From the NCBI RefSeq assembly GCF_017591435.1, contig NC_059295.1, forward strand, positions 41,769,782 through 41,833,781: a stretch of 64,000 nt of DNA, written 5' to 3'. Below are positions 1-12,260 of the stretch, piece by piece (position 1 is the stretch's first letter; each line of letters begins with the position of its first letter). A model generated the notes under the pieces. The model was given only the letters and a program-made list of their open reading frames with translations. It had not been told where the DNA came from and did no database searches. The translations under genes and the position numbers were made by a program. The DNA is from Portunus trituberculatus (lineage: Eukaryota; Arthropoda; Malacostraca; Decapoda; Portunidae).

Positions 1-1583
1 GCAAGGACTGCAGGAGACTGCAGTGCACAAAGAGGATATTGGAAGATTATTGGATAAGTTGGAAGTCAGAAAAGCAATGGGGCCAGATGGTGTATCAGGC
101 TGAGTGTTAAAAGAATGTAAAGAGCAATTACTGGATCCAATTTAGGAAATAATTACAAGTTCAATAAAATGAAGGGAAAGTTCCACTAGAACGGAAGAGA
201 GCCAACATAATATCAATATTTAAAGGATGAAAGGCAATTGAACCACTGAACTACAGACCAGTGTCACTTACAAGTGTTGTAGGGAAGTTATGTGAAATAA
301 TTATCAAAGAAAAATGGGTTAAATTTCTAGAAGAGGAGCAAGTTATATCGAACAGACAATTTGGGTTCAGGACCAGGCGGTCATGTGTATCAAACTTATT
401 AAGCTTCTACTCGAGAGTTATTGCAGGAATTGAAAACAGAGATGGATGGGTAGACACAGTATACCTGGACATTAAAAAGGCTCTTGATAAAGACCGTCAC
501 GGAAGACTACTTTGGAAACTAGAGAACATAGGAGGACTGCTTAAAACCTTGCTCGAATGGACAAGAGATTATTTGAAGGATAGGGAAATAAGAACTGTGA
601 TCAGAGATACATACTCATCTTAGGGTAAAGTAACTAGCGAAGTGCCACAAGGGTCAGTGTTAGCCCTCATTGTGTTTCAGGTTATGTAAATGACATTCAC
701 ATTAGGATAAACAGTTATATGAATTTATTCGCTGATGATGCAAAGTTGCTAAGAGTTACCAAAACCAGAGAGGACTGTCTGCTGTTGCAGGAAGATTTAA
801 ACAAGATCTATGAATGGAGCAAGAAGTGGAAATTGGAGTTTAATGCCAAGAAATGCCACATAATGGAACCAAGAAAGAGTAAGAGAAGACCAGCATGAAA
901 CTATTTGATGGGGGAGAATAATGAAGACTAAAGAGGAAAAAGATCTTGGAGTGATCATACAAGAAAATCTGAGCCCTGATAACACATAAGCAAGATATTT
1001 GGACTATCATATAAGATGTTGACTAATATAAGAGTAGCATTTCATTACATGGATAAAGATATGATGAAAAAAATCATCACAAGCATGATATGCCCAAGGC
1101 TGTAATATGCAGCAGTGGTATGGTCTCCAAGCTCTAAAAAGGATATGAGAAAATTGGAAAAGATACAAAAGATTGCTACTAAGATAGTGCTGGAATTAAA
1201 GGACCTCAAATATGAAGAACGAATGAAGGAAATGGTACTGTCAACCTTACAAGATAGAAGAGAATGGGGGGACCTAATAACAATGTATAAGACAGTAAAT
1301 GATATTTAAAAAAATAAACAAGGAAGACCTGGTGCTGTTGACTGAAGAAGATGGAAGGACAAAAGGACATGAACACAAGATCAGGATAAGGCAGTGTGTG
1401 AAGGATATTGGAAACTACAGTTTTCCACGCAGAACGGTGGAAAAATGGAATGCATTAGTTAATGGAATTGTTATAGAACATAGTATGCATAACTTTAAAG
1501 AAAAACTAGATAAATGGAGATATGGAGACAGGACACTACAACCCCCGCTCGAACCCTGTACAATACAACTATGTAAATACTAG
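1..1583 (+). pseudogene. ORF2 reverse transcriptase and C-terminal remnant of LINE A
   Basis: Fragments in all three frames line up with a LINE ORF2. A KAMGPDGVSG segment lies near 75-105. RT fingers are at 261-623 (RQFGFRTRRSC, then a YLDIKKALDK palm motif where related copies have YLDLKKAFDK). The catalytic box FADDAKL is at about 728-748. The C-terminal region is at 1115-1583, with LEKIQKIATKIV and a YSFPRRTVEKWNAL block. In-frame stops (for example near 103) and frameshifts separate the blocks, so it cannot make an active enzyme. The group assignment rests on the RT motifs and C-terminal pattern recognised by eye. Confidence 0.8.
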
Positions 1584-1603
1584 GTAAATACACACATGCA
1601 CAC
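1..1603 (+). mobile_element. LINE copy A (CR1/Jockey group), 3' part
   Basis: This is the 3' part of a non-LTR retrotransposon that enters from the left edge. It carries the reverse transcriptase and C-terminal region of ORF2. The end is the shared family terminus, an ACTATGTAAATACTAGGTAAATAC-like double unit running into AC dinucleotides near 1590. It is more diverged from the other copies here than they are from each other, so it probably belongs to an older fourth family. Confidence 0.85.
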
Positions 1604-1974
1604 ACACACTACCAACCTTACAAGATAGAAGAGAACGAGGAGATCTAATAACAACGTACAAGATTGTCAATGATATTGAAAAGATAGACAAGGAAGATAT
1701 AGTGCTGTTAACAGAAGAGGATGGAAGGACAAGAGGTCATGTAAGAAAATCAGGATGAGGCAGTGTGGGAAGGATATTGGAAAATACAGTTTTCCACACA
1801 GAATGGTGGAGAAGTGGAATGCACTGAATAATGAAGTTGTTACAGCACATAATGTGCATAACTTTAAGGAAAAATGGGATAAATGGAGACATGGAGACAG
1901 GACACTATGAGCCGCACTTGAACCCTGTACAATATAATTAGGTAAATACACACACACACACACATAAAAAAAAT
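1604..1974 (+). mobile_element. LINE copy B, 5'-truncated 3' stub of about 350 bp
   Basis: It starts directly after the AC tract that closes copy A and repeats the C-terminal coding block of copy A (CCAACCTTACAAGATAGAAG matches about 1240-1259). It ends at ATAATTAGGTAAATACACAC near 1945 and runs into AC repeats. Only the last part of ORF2 and the 3' UTR are present, and the coding part is broken. Confidence 0.8.
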
Positions 1975-2679
1975 GAAGACATGCCACTATCAAATATCAG
2001 TGGCCATTGAGGAAAAGTGATCATGTGATTGTAGACATTGAATTAGAGGATCAGAAAATTTTGAAATGTAATGAGGGACACAAATAAAATAGATGAAATC
2101 ATGCTAGGACAATTTCCAAAGGACAAAGAAGTTATTTTGGTAGTATTGGATGGAAGGAAACCATGCCAGGCAAGACAGTCCAAGAGAAATATGAAATATT
2201 CCAAGACAAGTATAATGAAGGACTAAAAAGATATGTTCCCAAGTACAAAGTAAAGGAGAGCAAACACACATGGTATAATGTGCAAAAGCTAAAAAGTGTA
2301 AGGATGCAGCTCAGAAAAAATTAAGGAAGCAACGAAACAAAATAAATAAAAAGCAACTTAAAGAGATCTAATAACAATGTATAAGTTAGTAAACTCTGTG
2401 TAAAAAATAAATAGAGAAGACTTGGTGACATTGACGAAGAATGGAGGTAGATGAACAAGAGGACACTCCAAGATCATGAAAAGTCAATGTTTGAGAAACA
2501 TTAAAAGGTATACTTTTCTGCATAGAATGGTGGATATTTGGAATGAATTGAGTGAAGAGATTGTAACAGCAGAAAGTGTGTACAAATTTAAGGAAAAGTT
2601 GGATAAATGTAGATATGGAGACAGGTCACTATGAGTCCCACTCAAACCCTGTAATATACAACTAGGTAAAACAAGGTAA
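1975..2679 (+). mobile_element. LINE copy C, internally deleted
   Basis: It begins right after the AC tail of copy B inside the endonuclease (a PLRKSDHVIVDIE-like SDH motif near 2000-2050) and continues through the endonuclease-RT linker. Near 2360 it jumps directly to the C-terminal region (RDLITMYKLVN), so the whole RT domain is missing. The 3' end at 2640-2680 carries the shared terminus with two AGGTAAA units. Either a deletion or template switching during reverse transcription could explain the internal junction. Confidence 0.75.
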
Positions 2680-2687
2680 ACACACAC

Positions 2688-2760
<73 letters not shown>
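2680..2760 (+). repeat. (AC)n microsatellite
   Basis: An AC dinucleotide run of about 80 bp, with one CG interruption near 2691, between the 3' end of LINE C and the truncated 5' end of LINE D. Confidence 0.98.
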
Positions 2761-2763
<3 letters not shown>

Positions 2764-3213
2764 CTCATTAAAAGAAACACATAAGAAAATTGGAGAGGCT
2801 ACAAAAAATGGCTACAAGAATGGTCCCAGAACTTGAAGGGATGACATATGAGGAGAGACTAAAGGCTATGGATCTACCAACCTTGGAACAAAGAAGGGAG
2901 AGAGGAGACCTGATACAAGTCTATAAATTGATCAACGGAATGGACCAAGTGGATAATGAGAAACTGATGCTGAGAGAAGAATATGACATCCGAAGCACAA
3001 GATCGCATAGTAAAAAGCTGAGAAAGGGAAGATGTCTGAGAGATATTAAAAAATATAGTTTCCCGCAGAGATGTATTGAGACGTGGAACAGTTTAGATGA
3101 AGAAGTAGTGTCTGCAACGAGTGTGCACACTTTTAAAGTAAGATTGGATAAGTGTAGATATGGAGACGGGGCCACACGAGCATAAAGCCCAGGCCCTGTA
3201 AAATTACAACTAG
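2761..3213 (+). mobile_element. LINE copy D, family 2, 5'-truncated
   Basis: It starts at CCCCTCATTAAAAGAAACAC immediately after an 80-bp AC tract, at the ORF2 position corresponding to about 60500 in LINE P. It ends at the shared 3' terminus ACAACTAGGTAAAC near 3218, followed by AC repeats. The remaining ORF2 segment, 2790-3185, is open. Confidence 0.88.
2790..3185 (+). pseudogene. ORF2 C-terminal segment of LINE D (131 residues)
   Basis: An uninterrupted frame for the region after the RT. It starts at MERLQKMATRMVPE and runs through TYEERLKAMDLPTLEQRR, SHSKKLRKGRC and YSFPQRCIETWNSL to the stop at 3183-3185. In CR1-group elements this stretch follows the RT thumb; its precise role is not established. 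It has no promoter or start of its own and is a truncated part of a longer ORF2, so it is unlikely to be translated usefully. Confidence 0.75.
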
Positions 3214-3237
3214 GTAAACACACACACACACACACAC
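3214..3237 (+). repeat. (AC)n tract at 5' junction of full-length LINE E
   Basis: A short AC run between the terminus of LINE D and the GC-rich 5' UTR of LINE E. It is the left junction of a complete element. Confidence 0.9.
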
Positions 3238-3460
3238 CGTCGCCGAGAGGGGACGGCTTGTCTCCGGCTGTGGACGGGAAGAGGAGAAACTACCTATGGT
3301 GTTACAGGGCTCGGGTATCTCTGTCTTAATGTCCTATTAATGTCCTACTGTCGCATTGTGTAGAAAGTGGGCCATTTTCAAGCGGGATATGGAGAGTGGT
3401 CCCTGAGCGGAGAGTGTGGGTGGTGATTGTTTTGGCCGTAAACAGCTGACGATAACAATC

Positions 3461-4414
3461 ATGGTGTCCACGCCTCAATAAGTCCGGGACTTTGAAGGGT
3501 TTGTGACTACTCCAAGAGGACTGGAGAAATTAGATATGGATGCAAGAATTCAGGCATTAGAAAGTAAGTTCCTAAACATTTTATCCATTGAAGAAAAACT
3601 GGATAGAGTCATAGCGGAGAACGCTTCCTTAAAAAAAAATATCTATTTGTCAATGATAGAGAACAAAGAGCTATTGAGAGAAAAAGTAGAAATGGAGAAA
3701 GAAAACCAACAACTAAGGAAACAATGTGAAGAGATAAAGGCTAAACTCCTAGAAATGGAGAAGAAAATATCCGAAGGAGACTTGAGGAAAAAGGAATGCC
3801 TTAACCTAATTGATGCCAGGATGAAAGAAGTAAACCATGAACATCAGGAGATACAAAGGTCCTTTAGGAAGATAGTGAAAAAGCAGGAAGAGGAAAATAA
3901 AGTGATTATGCAGAGTGAAATGGTAAAGGCACTAAAGGAAAATGAGTATGTGGTGAGAGATATTGCAGAAAAGAAAAAATGCGTGATCATAACAGGATTG
4001 AGGGAGGAAACTAACAGGAACTGGCAGGATAGGAAGCATAAGGAAAATGACAGGATTAAGTCTTTACTGAATAAGATCTCAGTAGAGGAAGAGGACCTAT
4101 ATGCTGAGGTAGAAGAAAGTGTGAGATTAGGAGCTTTTGAGGAAGGCAGGAATAGACCATTAAAATTGAAATTAAAGTCTCACGTGGTAGCTGAGGCCTT
4201 GCTGAAGAGGGCTTGGAAACTTAAGGACTCTGAGGAAACCAAAACAGTTTACATAAGAAGAAATATGTCACAGGATGAACGAATGAAAATGAAAGAGCTT
4301 GTAACTGAAGTGAGAGAGAGGAATGACGAAAGAACAGAGGAGGAAAAGACCAAGTTTTTTTGGAGGATAAGAAATGGGATGCTAAAGAAGTGGTGGATAA
4401 AACAGACAGAATAG
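3461..4414 (+). pseudogene. LINE E ORF1 (nucleic-acid-binding ORF1p type), near-intact
   Basis: The open part (3503-4414, 303 residues) starts at GTG, so it is not a natural start. An ATG in good context at 3461 lies in the same frame but meets TAA at 3479, which suggests an original start at 3461 with a nonsense change. Otherwise the first ATG is at 3536. Residues about 10-150 are a Lys/Glu/Leu-rich coiled coil. Next comes CVIITGLREE, RPLKLKLKS and a KTVYIRRNMSQDER block, the arrangement seen in ORF1 proteins of L1- and CR1-type elements, which bind LINE RNA and multimerise (family knowledge). The C-terminus has an FFWR motif and overlaps the upstream extension of ORF2. Confidence 0.75.
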
Positions 4415-7255
4415 ACATTACATGGAAGAAAGAGACTAGGAATGGAATACAAGTGACTTACATGAATATAGATGGATTTCTGTCTAAGAGGCTAGAATGT
4501 ATGGATTACCTAAGAAATAATGAACCGGACATAATGTGTGTGGTGGAAACAAAGCTAAGGCCCGAAATAAAGCTAGATTGGTTTGTTGTAAAACACTACA
4601 AAGTATGGAGAAATGATAGAAAAAAATAAAGGAGGTGGTGGTATAATGGTTCTTACTAAGGAAGATCTGATAGTGAAGGAGGTGAACTATAGTAAGAGAA
4701 ATGAGGAAGTGATAAGTATGCTTATAACAGATGGCAAGAGGGACATTAATATTATAACAGTATACATACCACCCAGAACCAATGCTTGGGAATATGAACA
4801 GTATCAAATGGTGATGAGAAATACTCTAGACAGAATGAAGCAAGAACTCATCAGAAAGGATAGAGTGATGATAGTCGGGAACTTTAATTGTAAAGAAATA
4901 GTGTGGGAGGACTACGAAGTGGTGAACGGTGGTGAGTGGGCAAAGGAATTGTTAAATGTAGCAACAAATAACTTGATGACACAGTGGGTGAGATCACCAA
5001 CAAGGTGTAGGGGACAAGATGTTACAGCAAGGTTGGATTTGGTATTTACCAGGGCATCTCTAAAAGAGGAAATTGAACATGAATGTCCCTTGGGGAAAAG
5101 CGATCATGATGTCCTAAGCTTTGAGCTGGATACGGAATTAAGCACGAATAAGACTGTGGAATGCAGGGAGGAAAAATTAAATAATATTAGGGCAAATTAT
5201 AACCATATAAGGGAGTTCTTTAATGAAGTTGACTGGTCCGTGGTATACCAGAAAAGGGATATGCAATTGAAATATGATAAATTTATGGATTTATATAACT
5301 CTGCTGTGAAAAAGTTTGTGCCATATCACAGAAAGAGGACTTTAAATAATAAACAGTGGTTTAATAGAAATTGTGAAGAAGCAAAAAAGAACAAAGAAAA
5401 GGCATGGAAGAAACTTAAGAAAAACAGTGATGTATTATCAAGAGAAGTTTACAAAACAGCAAGGAATAGATATGTTGAAGTAAAGAGAACAGCACAAAAG
5501 GAATATGAACAGAGGGTGGTGGAAAACTGTGATAGTGACCCTAAAATGTTTTACAAATTCATAAATGGAAAATTAAATATAAGGGAGGCAATAGAAAAGG
5601 TAAAAAATGGGGAAGAAGTATATGAAGATGCTGGAGATATAGCTGAAATTTTGAACGACAACTTTTGCAAAGTGTTTACAAAGGAGGAGCATTTTATGGG
5701 AGGAAGGCCTACGGAAATAAAGCAAATGCAGGACATCATGGTTACTAAGGAAGATGTAAGGAAAATTATAAGCAATCTGGATATTAATAAATCAATGGGG
5801 CCTGATGGCATATCTGGGAGGTTGCTAAATGAATGTAAGGATCAATTGTTGAACCTTGTATTTGATATTGTGGAAACCTCCATACGAACATGATTAGTCC
5901 CGAAAGAGTGGAAAAGAGCTGACATTGTGCCTATATATAAGAATGGTAGTAGAATGGAACTGCTAAATTATAGACCAGTATCGTTGACTAGTATATTGTG
6001 CAAGGTATGTGAAGAAGTAATTAAAGCTAAGTGGAGTGAGTATCTAGAAAGTGAAAACATTCTGAGTGAAAGACAGTTTGGTTTCAGAAAAGGAAGATTG
6101 TGCATATCCAATTTATTATGTTTTTATTCAAGAGTGACTGACATACTACAATATAGAGAGGGATGGGTGGATGCTATATATCTGGACTTGAGAAAGGCCT
6201 TTGATAAAGTACCACACAATAGACTGATGTGGACACTAAAGAAGATTGGATGAGTAAATGATAAACTAGCAAAATGGATGGAAAATTACTTAGTGGGAAG
6301 AGAAATGAGAACAATGGTGAGAGGAAGGAAGTCTGAGTGGAAGAAGGTAACCAGTGGAGTTCCACAAGGGTCAGTGCTTGGTCCCATCATGTTTTTGATT
6401 TATGTTAATGATATGCCAGTAGGAATTGACAGTTACATGAACATGTTTGCGGACAATACTAAAATTATGAGGGGAGTAAAGAATGTGGAAGATTGTAACA
6501 AGTTACAATCTTGATAAAATATATGAGTGGAGTAAAGAGTGGCAGATGGAATTTAATATAGACAAGAGCCATGTTATGAAAATGGGAAGAAGTAGATACA
6601 GACCAAACAGGGATTACAGGCTGGGTGATGAGAAAATTAAAGAGGCCAATGAGGAGAAAGACTTAGGAGTAACTGCAAAACACTTTGTCACCAGAGAAAC
6701 ACATTAACAAGATATTTGGGAAAACATATAACATGCTTCAAAATATTGGCCTTGCATTCCAATACCTAGATGAAGGAATGATGAAGAAGATATTATGTAC
6801 CTTAATAAGACCCCAGTTAGAATATGCAGCTTGTGTCTGGTCACCATATGAAGAAAAATGTGAAGAAGGTGGAAAGGGTACAGAGGCTGGCAACAAGGAT
6901 GGTACCAGGACTCAGGGAGTTAGACTATGAGGAAAGACTCAGGAAACTGGGGCTGACCACATTAGAAGAAAGAAGAACAAGAGGAGACATGATAACTATG
7001 TATAAATTGGTGAACAAGATTGACATATTGGACAGAGAGTTGATAAAGGTGACCACAAGTAATCATCTCCGGGGACTTGGAAAAAAATTAATAAAAGACA
7101 TCTGTCTAAATGACATGAGAAAATACAGTTTCCCGCATCGTAATATTGATAAGTGGAATAAACTAAGCAGTGATGTCGTTGATGCAGTGTGTGTCAATCA
7201 GATGAAAGAGAGATATGACAGGAGTGGACAAGGAGACAGGACACAGAGAGCTTAG
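4361..7255 (+). pseudogene. LINE E ORF2: endonuclease-reverse transcriptase, broken
   Basis: ORF2 reads as an APE endonuclease (TYMNIDGFLS about 4455; ETKL about 4547; GNFN about 4877; GKSDHD about 5095), a linker, an RT (RQFGFRKGR about 6070; YLDLRKAFDK about 6178; GVPQGSVLGP about 6358) and a C-terminal block to 7255. Two key residues differ from copy I. GDFN has become GNFN (codon 4880-4882), and the RT box reads FADN (6446-6457) instead of FVDD. Stops lie at 5891 and 6251, and there are frameshifts near 4620, 6510, 6700 and 6850. The domains cut DNA and prime reverse transcription at the nick in active elements; this copy would be inactive. Confidence 0.85.
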
Positions 7256-7311
7256 CTCGGGCCCTGTAATACACAAATAGGTAAATACAAATAGGTAAAT
7301 ACACACACACA

Positions 7312-7385
7312 CTCAGGTCATTATGAGCCCTAATCAAATGCTGCAATATACAACTAGGTTAATACACACACAAACACACACACAG
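7312..7385 (+). mobile_element. LINE 3'-terminal stub F (about 50 bp)
   Basis: Only the last ~50 bp of a LINE (TCATTATGAGCCCTAATCAA through CAACTAGGTTAATAC) between two short AC tracts. The same segment occurs at 34602-34652 and at the end of LINE C (2622-2670). It is an extreme 5' truncation. Confidence 0.75.
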
Positions 7386-10277
7386 AAAAAAATGGAACAA
7401 GTTTAACTAAAAATGATAAGAACATGAGACTAAAAATGATGTATACAAACATAGATGGGATTTTATCTAGTAAATTAGAATTAAGAGATTACATAAAGAA
7501 AGAAGAACAAGATATTGTATGCCTGGTGGAAACAAAGTTAAATGAGACAATAAAAATAGACATAGATAAAAGGTATAATATATGGAGGAGAGAGAGAGTG
7601 GGTAAAGGAGGAGGAGTCATGATGTTAAGGAAGAAGATAGTGGTAAATCAAGTGGAGTTTGGAGAAGGAAAATCAGAAATACTGTATATTAAGATACATA
7701 TTAATAAAAAGGAGTTAACAATCATTGGAACATATGTGCCACCAAAAACAAATTCATGGACTAACCAAGAATATAGAGACATGATAAATGACATAATAAG
7801 GAGTCTTACAAGAATCATTAAAGAAAGGAGAAAAGTGATATTGGTAGATTTCAACTGTAAGGAGGTGGACTGGGAAAATTATGAAAGTGGTATGGGGGAA
7901 GATTCCTGGGGGTATAGATCCCTGAACCTAATGATAGATAATTTGATGGTCCAAAGAGTAAAGGAAAACACACGATTCAGAGGAAACGATGAGCCGGCGA
8001 GATTGGACCTAGTTTTTACAAGGGATATACAAATTAACGATGATATAAGATATAAGTGCCCATTGGGAAAGAGCAACCATATAATATTAGAAATGGATAT
8101 AGAAGAAGGAAAGGAAGATAGAGATGAATCATACAAAGGAGACTGATTAAATTACAGAAAGGCTGATATTGAAAACCTCAAGAGCTATTTTAAAAACATA
8201 AATTGGGAGGAGATGGAAAACTCAGAAACGGTTCAAGAGAAATATAACTTATTTTTGGAAATGTACAAAACAGGAATCAGGGAATATGTCCCAAAATATA
8301 GACCTAAAGAAGAAGGAAAGAAAGATTGGTTTAATGCAAGATGTGCTAGGACAAAGGAGAAATGTGATGGAGCATGGAAATGGTGGAGAAGAAACAGAAA
8401 TCCAGAAAATAAGGAAAACTTCAAAACAGCAAGAAATGAATATGCTAAGGTGAGAAAGGAAGAAGAAAGGAACTATGAAAAGGACACTGTTGAAAAATAT
8501 AAGGAACAACCAAAATTGTTTTACAGATTCATAAATGGAAAAATAAGACAAAAAGAAACAATAGAAAGGTTAAAAAGAAAGAACGGAATGGTGGAAGACC
8601 CAAAAAGTATGGCTGAACTGTTAAATAGTATATTTCAGGAGGTCTTTACTAAGGAATCCAAATTTGAAAGACCACAGGATAATAGAGAGACTGTCCATAT
8701 GAAAGAGATTAAAGTAATCAAGCTTGAATAAAAAAGTTGATGACGGAATTAGATGAGGAAAAGGCAATGGGACCAGATGAAATCTCAGGCAGAATACTGA
8801 AAGAATGTAGGGAAGAGCTAGCAAGTCCTATATACATCATAAAATGCTCAATAGAAAATGGAACAGTGCCAGTGGAGTGGAAAAGAGCTGAGGTGGTTCC
8901 CATATATAAGAGCGGAAGGAAGGAAGAACCTTCAAATTACAGACCAGTATCACTAACTAGTGTAATATGCAAGATGTGTGAAAAAGTAATAAAGAAGCAA
9001 TGGATTGAGTTTCTTGAAGACAACAAATTATTATCAAATAGCCAATTTGGTTTTAGAAAGGGTCGGTCATGTGTAACAAATTTATTGGGTTTCTACTCTA
9101 GAATAGTTGATAAAGTACAAGAGAGAAAGGGATGGATTGACTGTATTTATTTAGATTTAAAAAATGCATTTGATAAAGTGCCACATGAAAGATTACTATG
9201 GATGTTAGAGGAGAAGGGGGGCTTAAAAGGAAGCACATTGAGATGGATGAAAAAATTACTTGAGGGGGAGAGAAATAAGGACGATAGTTAAAGATATGAA
9301 TTCCAAGTGGAGAACAGTAGACAGTGGAGTGCCATAGGGGTCAGTATTGGCGCCACTACTTTTTCTCGTATATATAAACGACATGCCAGATAGAGTGAAC
9401 AGCTACATAAATCTGTTTGCGGACGATGCGAAACTGCAGAGTCATTAAACAAAAAGAGGATTGTGAAATACTACAGGAAGAATTAAACAAGATCTGGAAA
9501 TGGAGTAAAAAATGGGAGGTGGAATTCAATGTGGACAAAAGCCATGTCATGGAAATGGGAAAAAGTGAATGACGACCAGTGGGAATCTATAAGATGGGAG
9601 ATGGAGTAGAACTAGAAAAAGTGAAAAAGGAAAAGGACTTGGGAGTGACAATGGAAGAAAACAATCAACCTGTAAGCCATATTGATAGAATTTTCAGAGA
9701 CGTATAATTTGCTAAGGAATATTGGATTAGCATTTCACTATATGGACAAAGAAATGATGAAGAAATTGATAAGTACTAAAATAAGACCTAGATTGGAATA
9801 TGCAGGAGTTGTGTGGACCCCCCATAAAAAGAAACACATAAGGAAATTGGAGAGACTACAAAAAATGGCTACAAGAATGGTTCCAGAATTTAAAGGGATG
9901 ACATATGAGGAGAGACTAAAAGCAATGGATCTACCAACCCTGGAACAGAGAAGAGAGAGAGGGGATCTGATACAAGTTTATAAATTGATTAACGGAATGG
10001 ATCAAGTGGATAATGAGAAACTGATCCTGAGAGAAGAATATGACATTAGAAGCACAAGATCGCATAGTAAGAAACTGAGGAAGGGAAGATGTCTGAGAGA
10101 TGTTAAAAAATTTAGTTTCCCGCAAAGATGTGTTGAGACTTGGAACAGTTTGAGTGAGGAAGTGGTGTCAGCAAAGAGTGTACATAGTTTTAAAGAAAAA
10201 TTGGATAAGTGTAGATATGGAGACGAGGCCACATGAGCATAAATCCCAGGCCCTGGAAAACTACAACTAGGTAAATA
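7386..10277 (+). mobile_element. LINE copy G, family 2, truncated at the ORF1/ORF2 junction
   Basis: It begins after an AC tract at AAAATGGAACAAGTTTAAC, which corresponds to about 58073 in LINE P, so ORF1 is absent and ORF2 starts almost at its beginning. It ends at CTACAACTAGGTAAATACAC near 10277, followed by AC repeats to about 10299. It is one of the longest ORF2 copies here. Confidence 0.88.
7424..10236 (+). pseudogene. LINE G ORF2: endonuclease, RT and C-terminal region
   Basis: The endonuclease occupies 7424-8146: YTNIDGILSS, ETKL, VDFNCKE (the usual glycine of GDFN is replaced, VDFN) and SNHIILE (D of SDH replaced by N). A TGA at 8144 splits it from the linker (8213-8731), which is followed by the RT (8737-9291; GPDEISGRIL, NYRPVSLTS, QFGFRKGRSC, YLDLKNAFDK). 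The palm box FADDAKL is at about 9417 in another frame. The C-terminal block is at 9682-10236, with YSFPQ-type and WNSL motifs. At least five frame breaks. Lost endonuclease residues plus breaks imply an inactive copy. Confidence 0.83.
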
Positions 10278-10609
<332 letters not shown>

Positions 10610-10806
10610 TGAGACTCAATACTCGAACTTAATTCGTTCCAGCCATTGCCAAACCCAAGTTTAGAAAAGAAAACAGCAGTTTAATTTTGCAGTCACTGCT
10701 AGCACTGATGCACAGAAGCAGGGTTGGCCTGTCTTTCATGGGCTTGTGTCCTGGCAAACACTTCTCTTCCTTTGTTATATATATATAGATCATGTTTAGT
10801 AGTTTT

Positions 10807-11395
10807 TTTTTTTTTTTTTCAAAACAGGCCAGTTTCATCACAATTAAAGATCTGTTGTGGGCTTAAGCACTCCTTATCCACAAATTTCTTAAAATTCAGG
10901 CACAAATTACTCAGCGACAACTCTGTCACCACTTGCGGCCTCACCGTGTGTCACAACAGAATGAATCCCACTTCTGTTCTTGAAATTCACAAACCACCCT
11001 TTACTTGCTTTAAAATCATCATTGGAGTCAGATGTAGTATCAGAAATAAGATCACGATGCAGCAGCCTTGCCTTCGCACAAATTATGCCCTCTGACAAAG
11101 AATCACCAGCCATCTGCCTTTGGTTTATCCAATCAACAATTTTTCCATTTCTTCCACTGCCACAGGTCGCTTAAATTGCCTTTTCACACCAAGAGCCACA
11201 TCAGGTCTTTTAATGAGCTGTCTTCTTCAGTATTGTGGCTACTGTAGACTTAGCCACACAATACTCAGCTGCATGATCGGTTATTCTTCTTTTTTTCTAG
11301 TATTTATCAATAATCTCCTTTTTCCTTTTAATGGTCGTCATTACATTCTTTCTTGTAGGCTTATTCTCACCACTAACAAGCCTCTTCAGTGCCAT
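10807..11395 (-). pseudogene. Tigger-type transposase, N-terminal half
   Basis: Read on the minus strand from an ATG at 11395. First comes a CENPB-type helix-turn-helix (NKPTRKNVMTTIKRKKEII, then ITD and VAKSTVATILKK). Then a second Tc5/CENPB-like helix-turn-helix (10907-11113: FKASKGWFVNFKNRSGI, HGEAASGD). Last is the start of the DDE domain (IFNCDETGLF, about 10825-10850), whose D is the first catalytic Asp of the family. The reading stops there; the rest of the DDE domain is missing. Frameshifts and stops separate the pieces. The family's transposase binds the inverted repeats and cuts at TA. Confidence 0.78.
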
Positions 11396-11445
11396 TGTAA
11401 GCTTCTAAATGGAAAAAAAAAGAAAAAAAAAAATACTGCAGAGAG

Positions 11446-11710
11446 AAAGCTCAGGACAATGTTATTCTTACGACAACGAAGGGTCAACTAGCTGTGGTGG
11501 ACCGGTGGGATGCATGGGGCGGCAGGAAAGATGAAAGCACAGCAATATGTTATTCTTACGACAGCGAAGGATCAACTTGCTGTGGTGGACCGGTAGGATG
11601 CGTTGGGCATTGGGAAGGATGAAAGCGCAGGACAATGCTATTCTTACGACAGCGAAGGATCAACTGGCTGTGGTGGACCGGTGGGGCACGTGGGGCGGCA
11701 GGAAGTATGA
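11446..11710 (+). repeat. 88-bp tandem repeat, three units
   Basis: The motif TATTCTTACGACARCGAAGG recurs at about 11463, 11551 and 11639 with an 88-bp period. Each unit includes GTGGTGGACCGGT. The related element at 15205-16045 has a single unit (about 15836-15910), so the amplification is specific to this copy. Confidence 0.88.
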
Positions 11711-11825
11711 GGCCTTTTTTGTTCACAGCCACGCAGATGGATGTTTGACTAATAGGTATTTTTTCGAGTATTAAGTCGAACTTTTGCGTTCGACTATTGA
11801 AAAGTTTGACTATTTAGACGTTCAA

Positions 11826-11827
<2 letters not shown>

Positions 11828-11919
<92 letters not shown>
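11828..11919 (+). repeat. (TA)n followed by (GA)n
   Basis: TA run about 11828-11862, then GA run 11862-11919. Compound microsatellite. Confidence 0.98.
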
Positions 11920-11922
<3 letters not shown>

Positions 11923-11934
11923 GGTCTATAGCCA

Positions 11935-12171
11935 AGTCAACAAAATAGCAGTTAAAAAAAATGCTCATTGAGATGTTAGTCCTAAAGGAGTTAAGAGAAT
12001 CATAAAAAAAATTTAAGGATAAGTGTCTTGAAACTTGCTTTTCAAAAGAATTCAAGTCATAATAATATGGAAATATAGGAGTAGATAGGGAATTCCAGAG
12101 TTTACCAGAGAAAGGGATGAAGGCTTGTGAATACTGTTTAACTCTCGCACTGGAGAGGTGAACAGAATAGG

Positions 12172-12174
<3 letters not shown>
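11935..12174 (-). pseudogene. C-terminal remnant of a second LINE clade
   Basis: The minus-strand frame reads YSVHLSSARVKQYSQAFIPF, then SGKLWNSLSTPIFPYYYDLN, then SFEKQVSRHL. A FIPF-x(4)-LWNSLP-like box followed by a FKxxV/L helix is the usual end of many Jockey-superclade ORF2 proteins. It is bounded by GA repeats on both sides, has no RT domain, and differs from the (AC)n-linked families. Confidence is moderate because the fragment is short. Confidence 0.55.

Positions 12175-12260
<86 letters not shown>

Larger units (their letters stand above)
3238..7311 (+). mobile_element. LINE copy E, family 1, full length (about 4.07 kb)
   Basis: The most complete family-1 copy. It has a 5' UTR of about 220-300 bp that is GC-rich at its start (CGTCGCCGAGAGGGGACGG), ORF1 with a coiled coil, ORF2 with endonuclease, RT and C-terminal region, and a short 3' UTR ending in two AATAGGTAAATAC units before AC repeats. 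Both ends abut (AC)n. Copy I (20414-23428) is a close relative truncated in ORF1. Several single-base lesions break ORF2. Confidence 0.9.

Noticed and set aside
4345..4365. Programmed -1 frameshift at the T7 run between ORF1 and ORF2 of family 1 (also T7 in families 2 and K)
   Set aside because: The run is explained by a conserved Phe-Phe-Trp in ORF1 (TTT TTT TGG). Family 3 uses TTT TTC TGG at the same place, and the -1 frame meets a stop in LINE P before ORF2.
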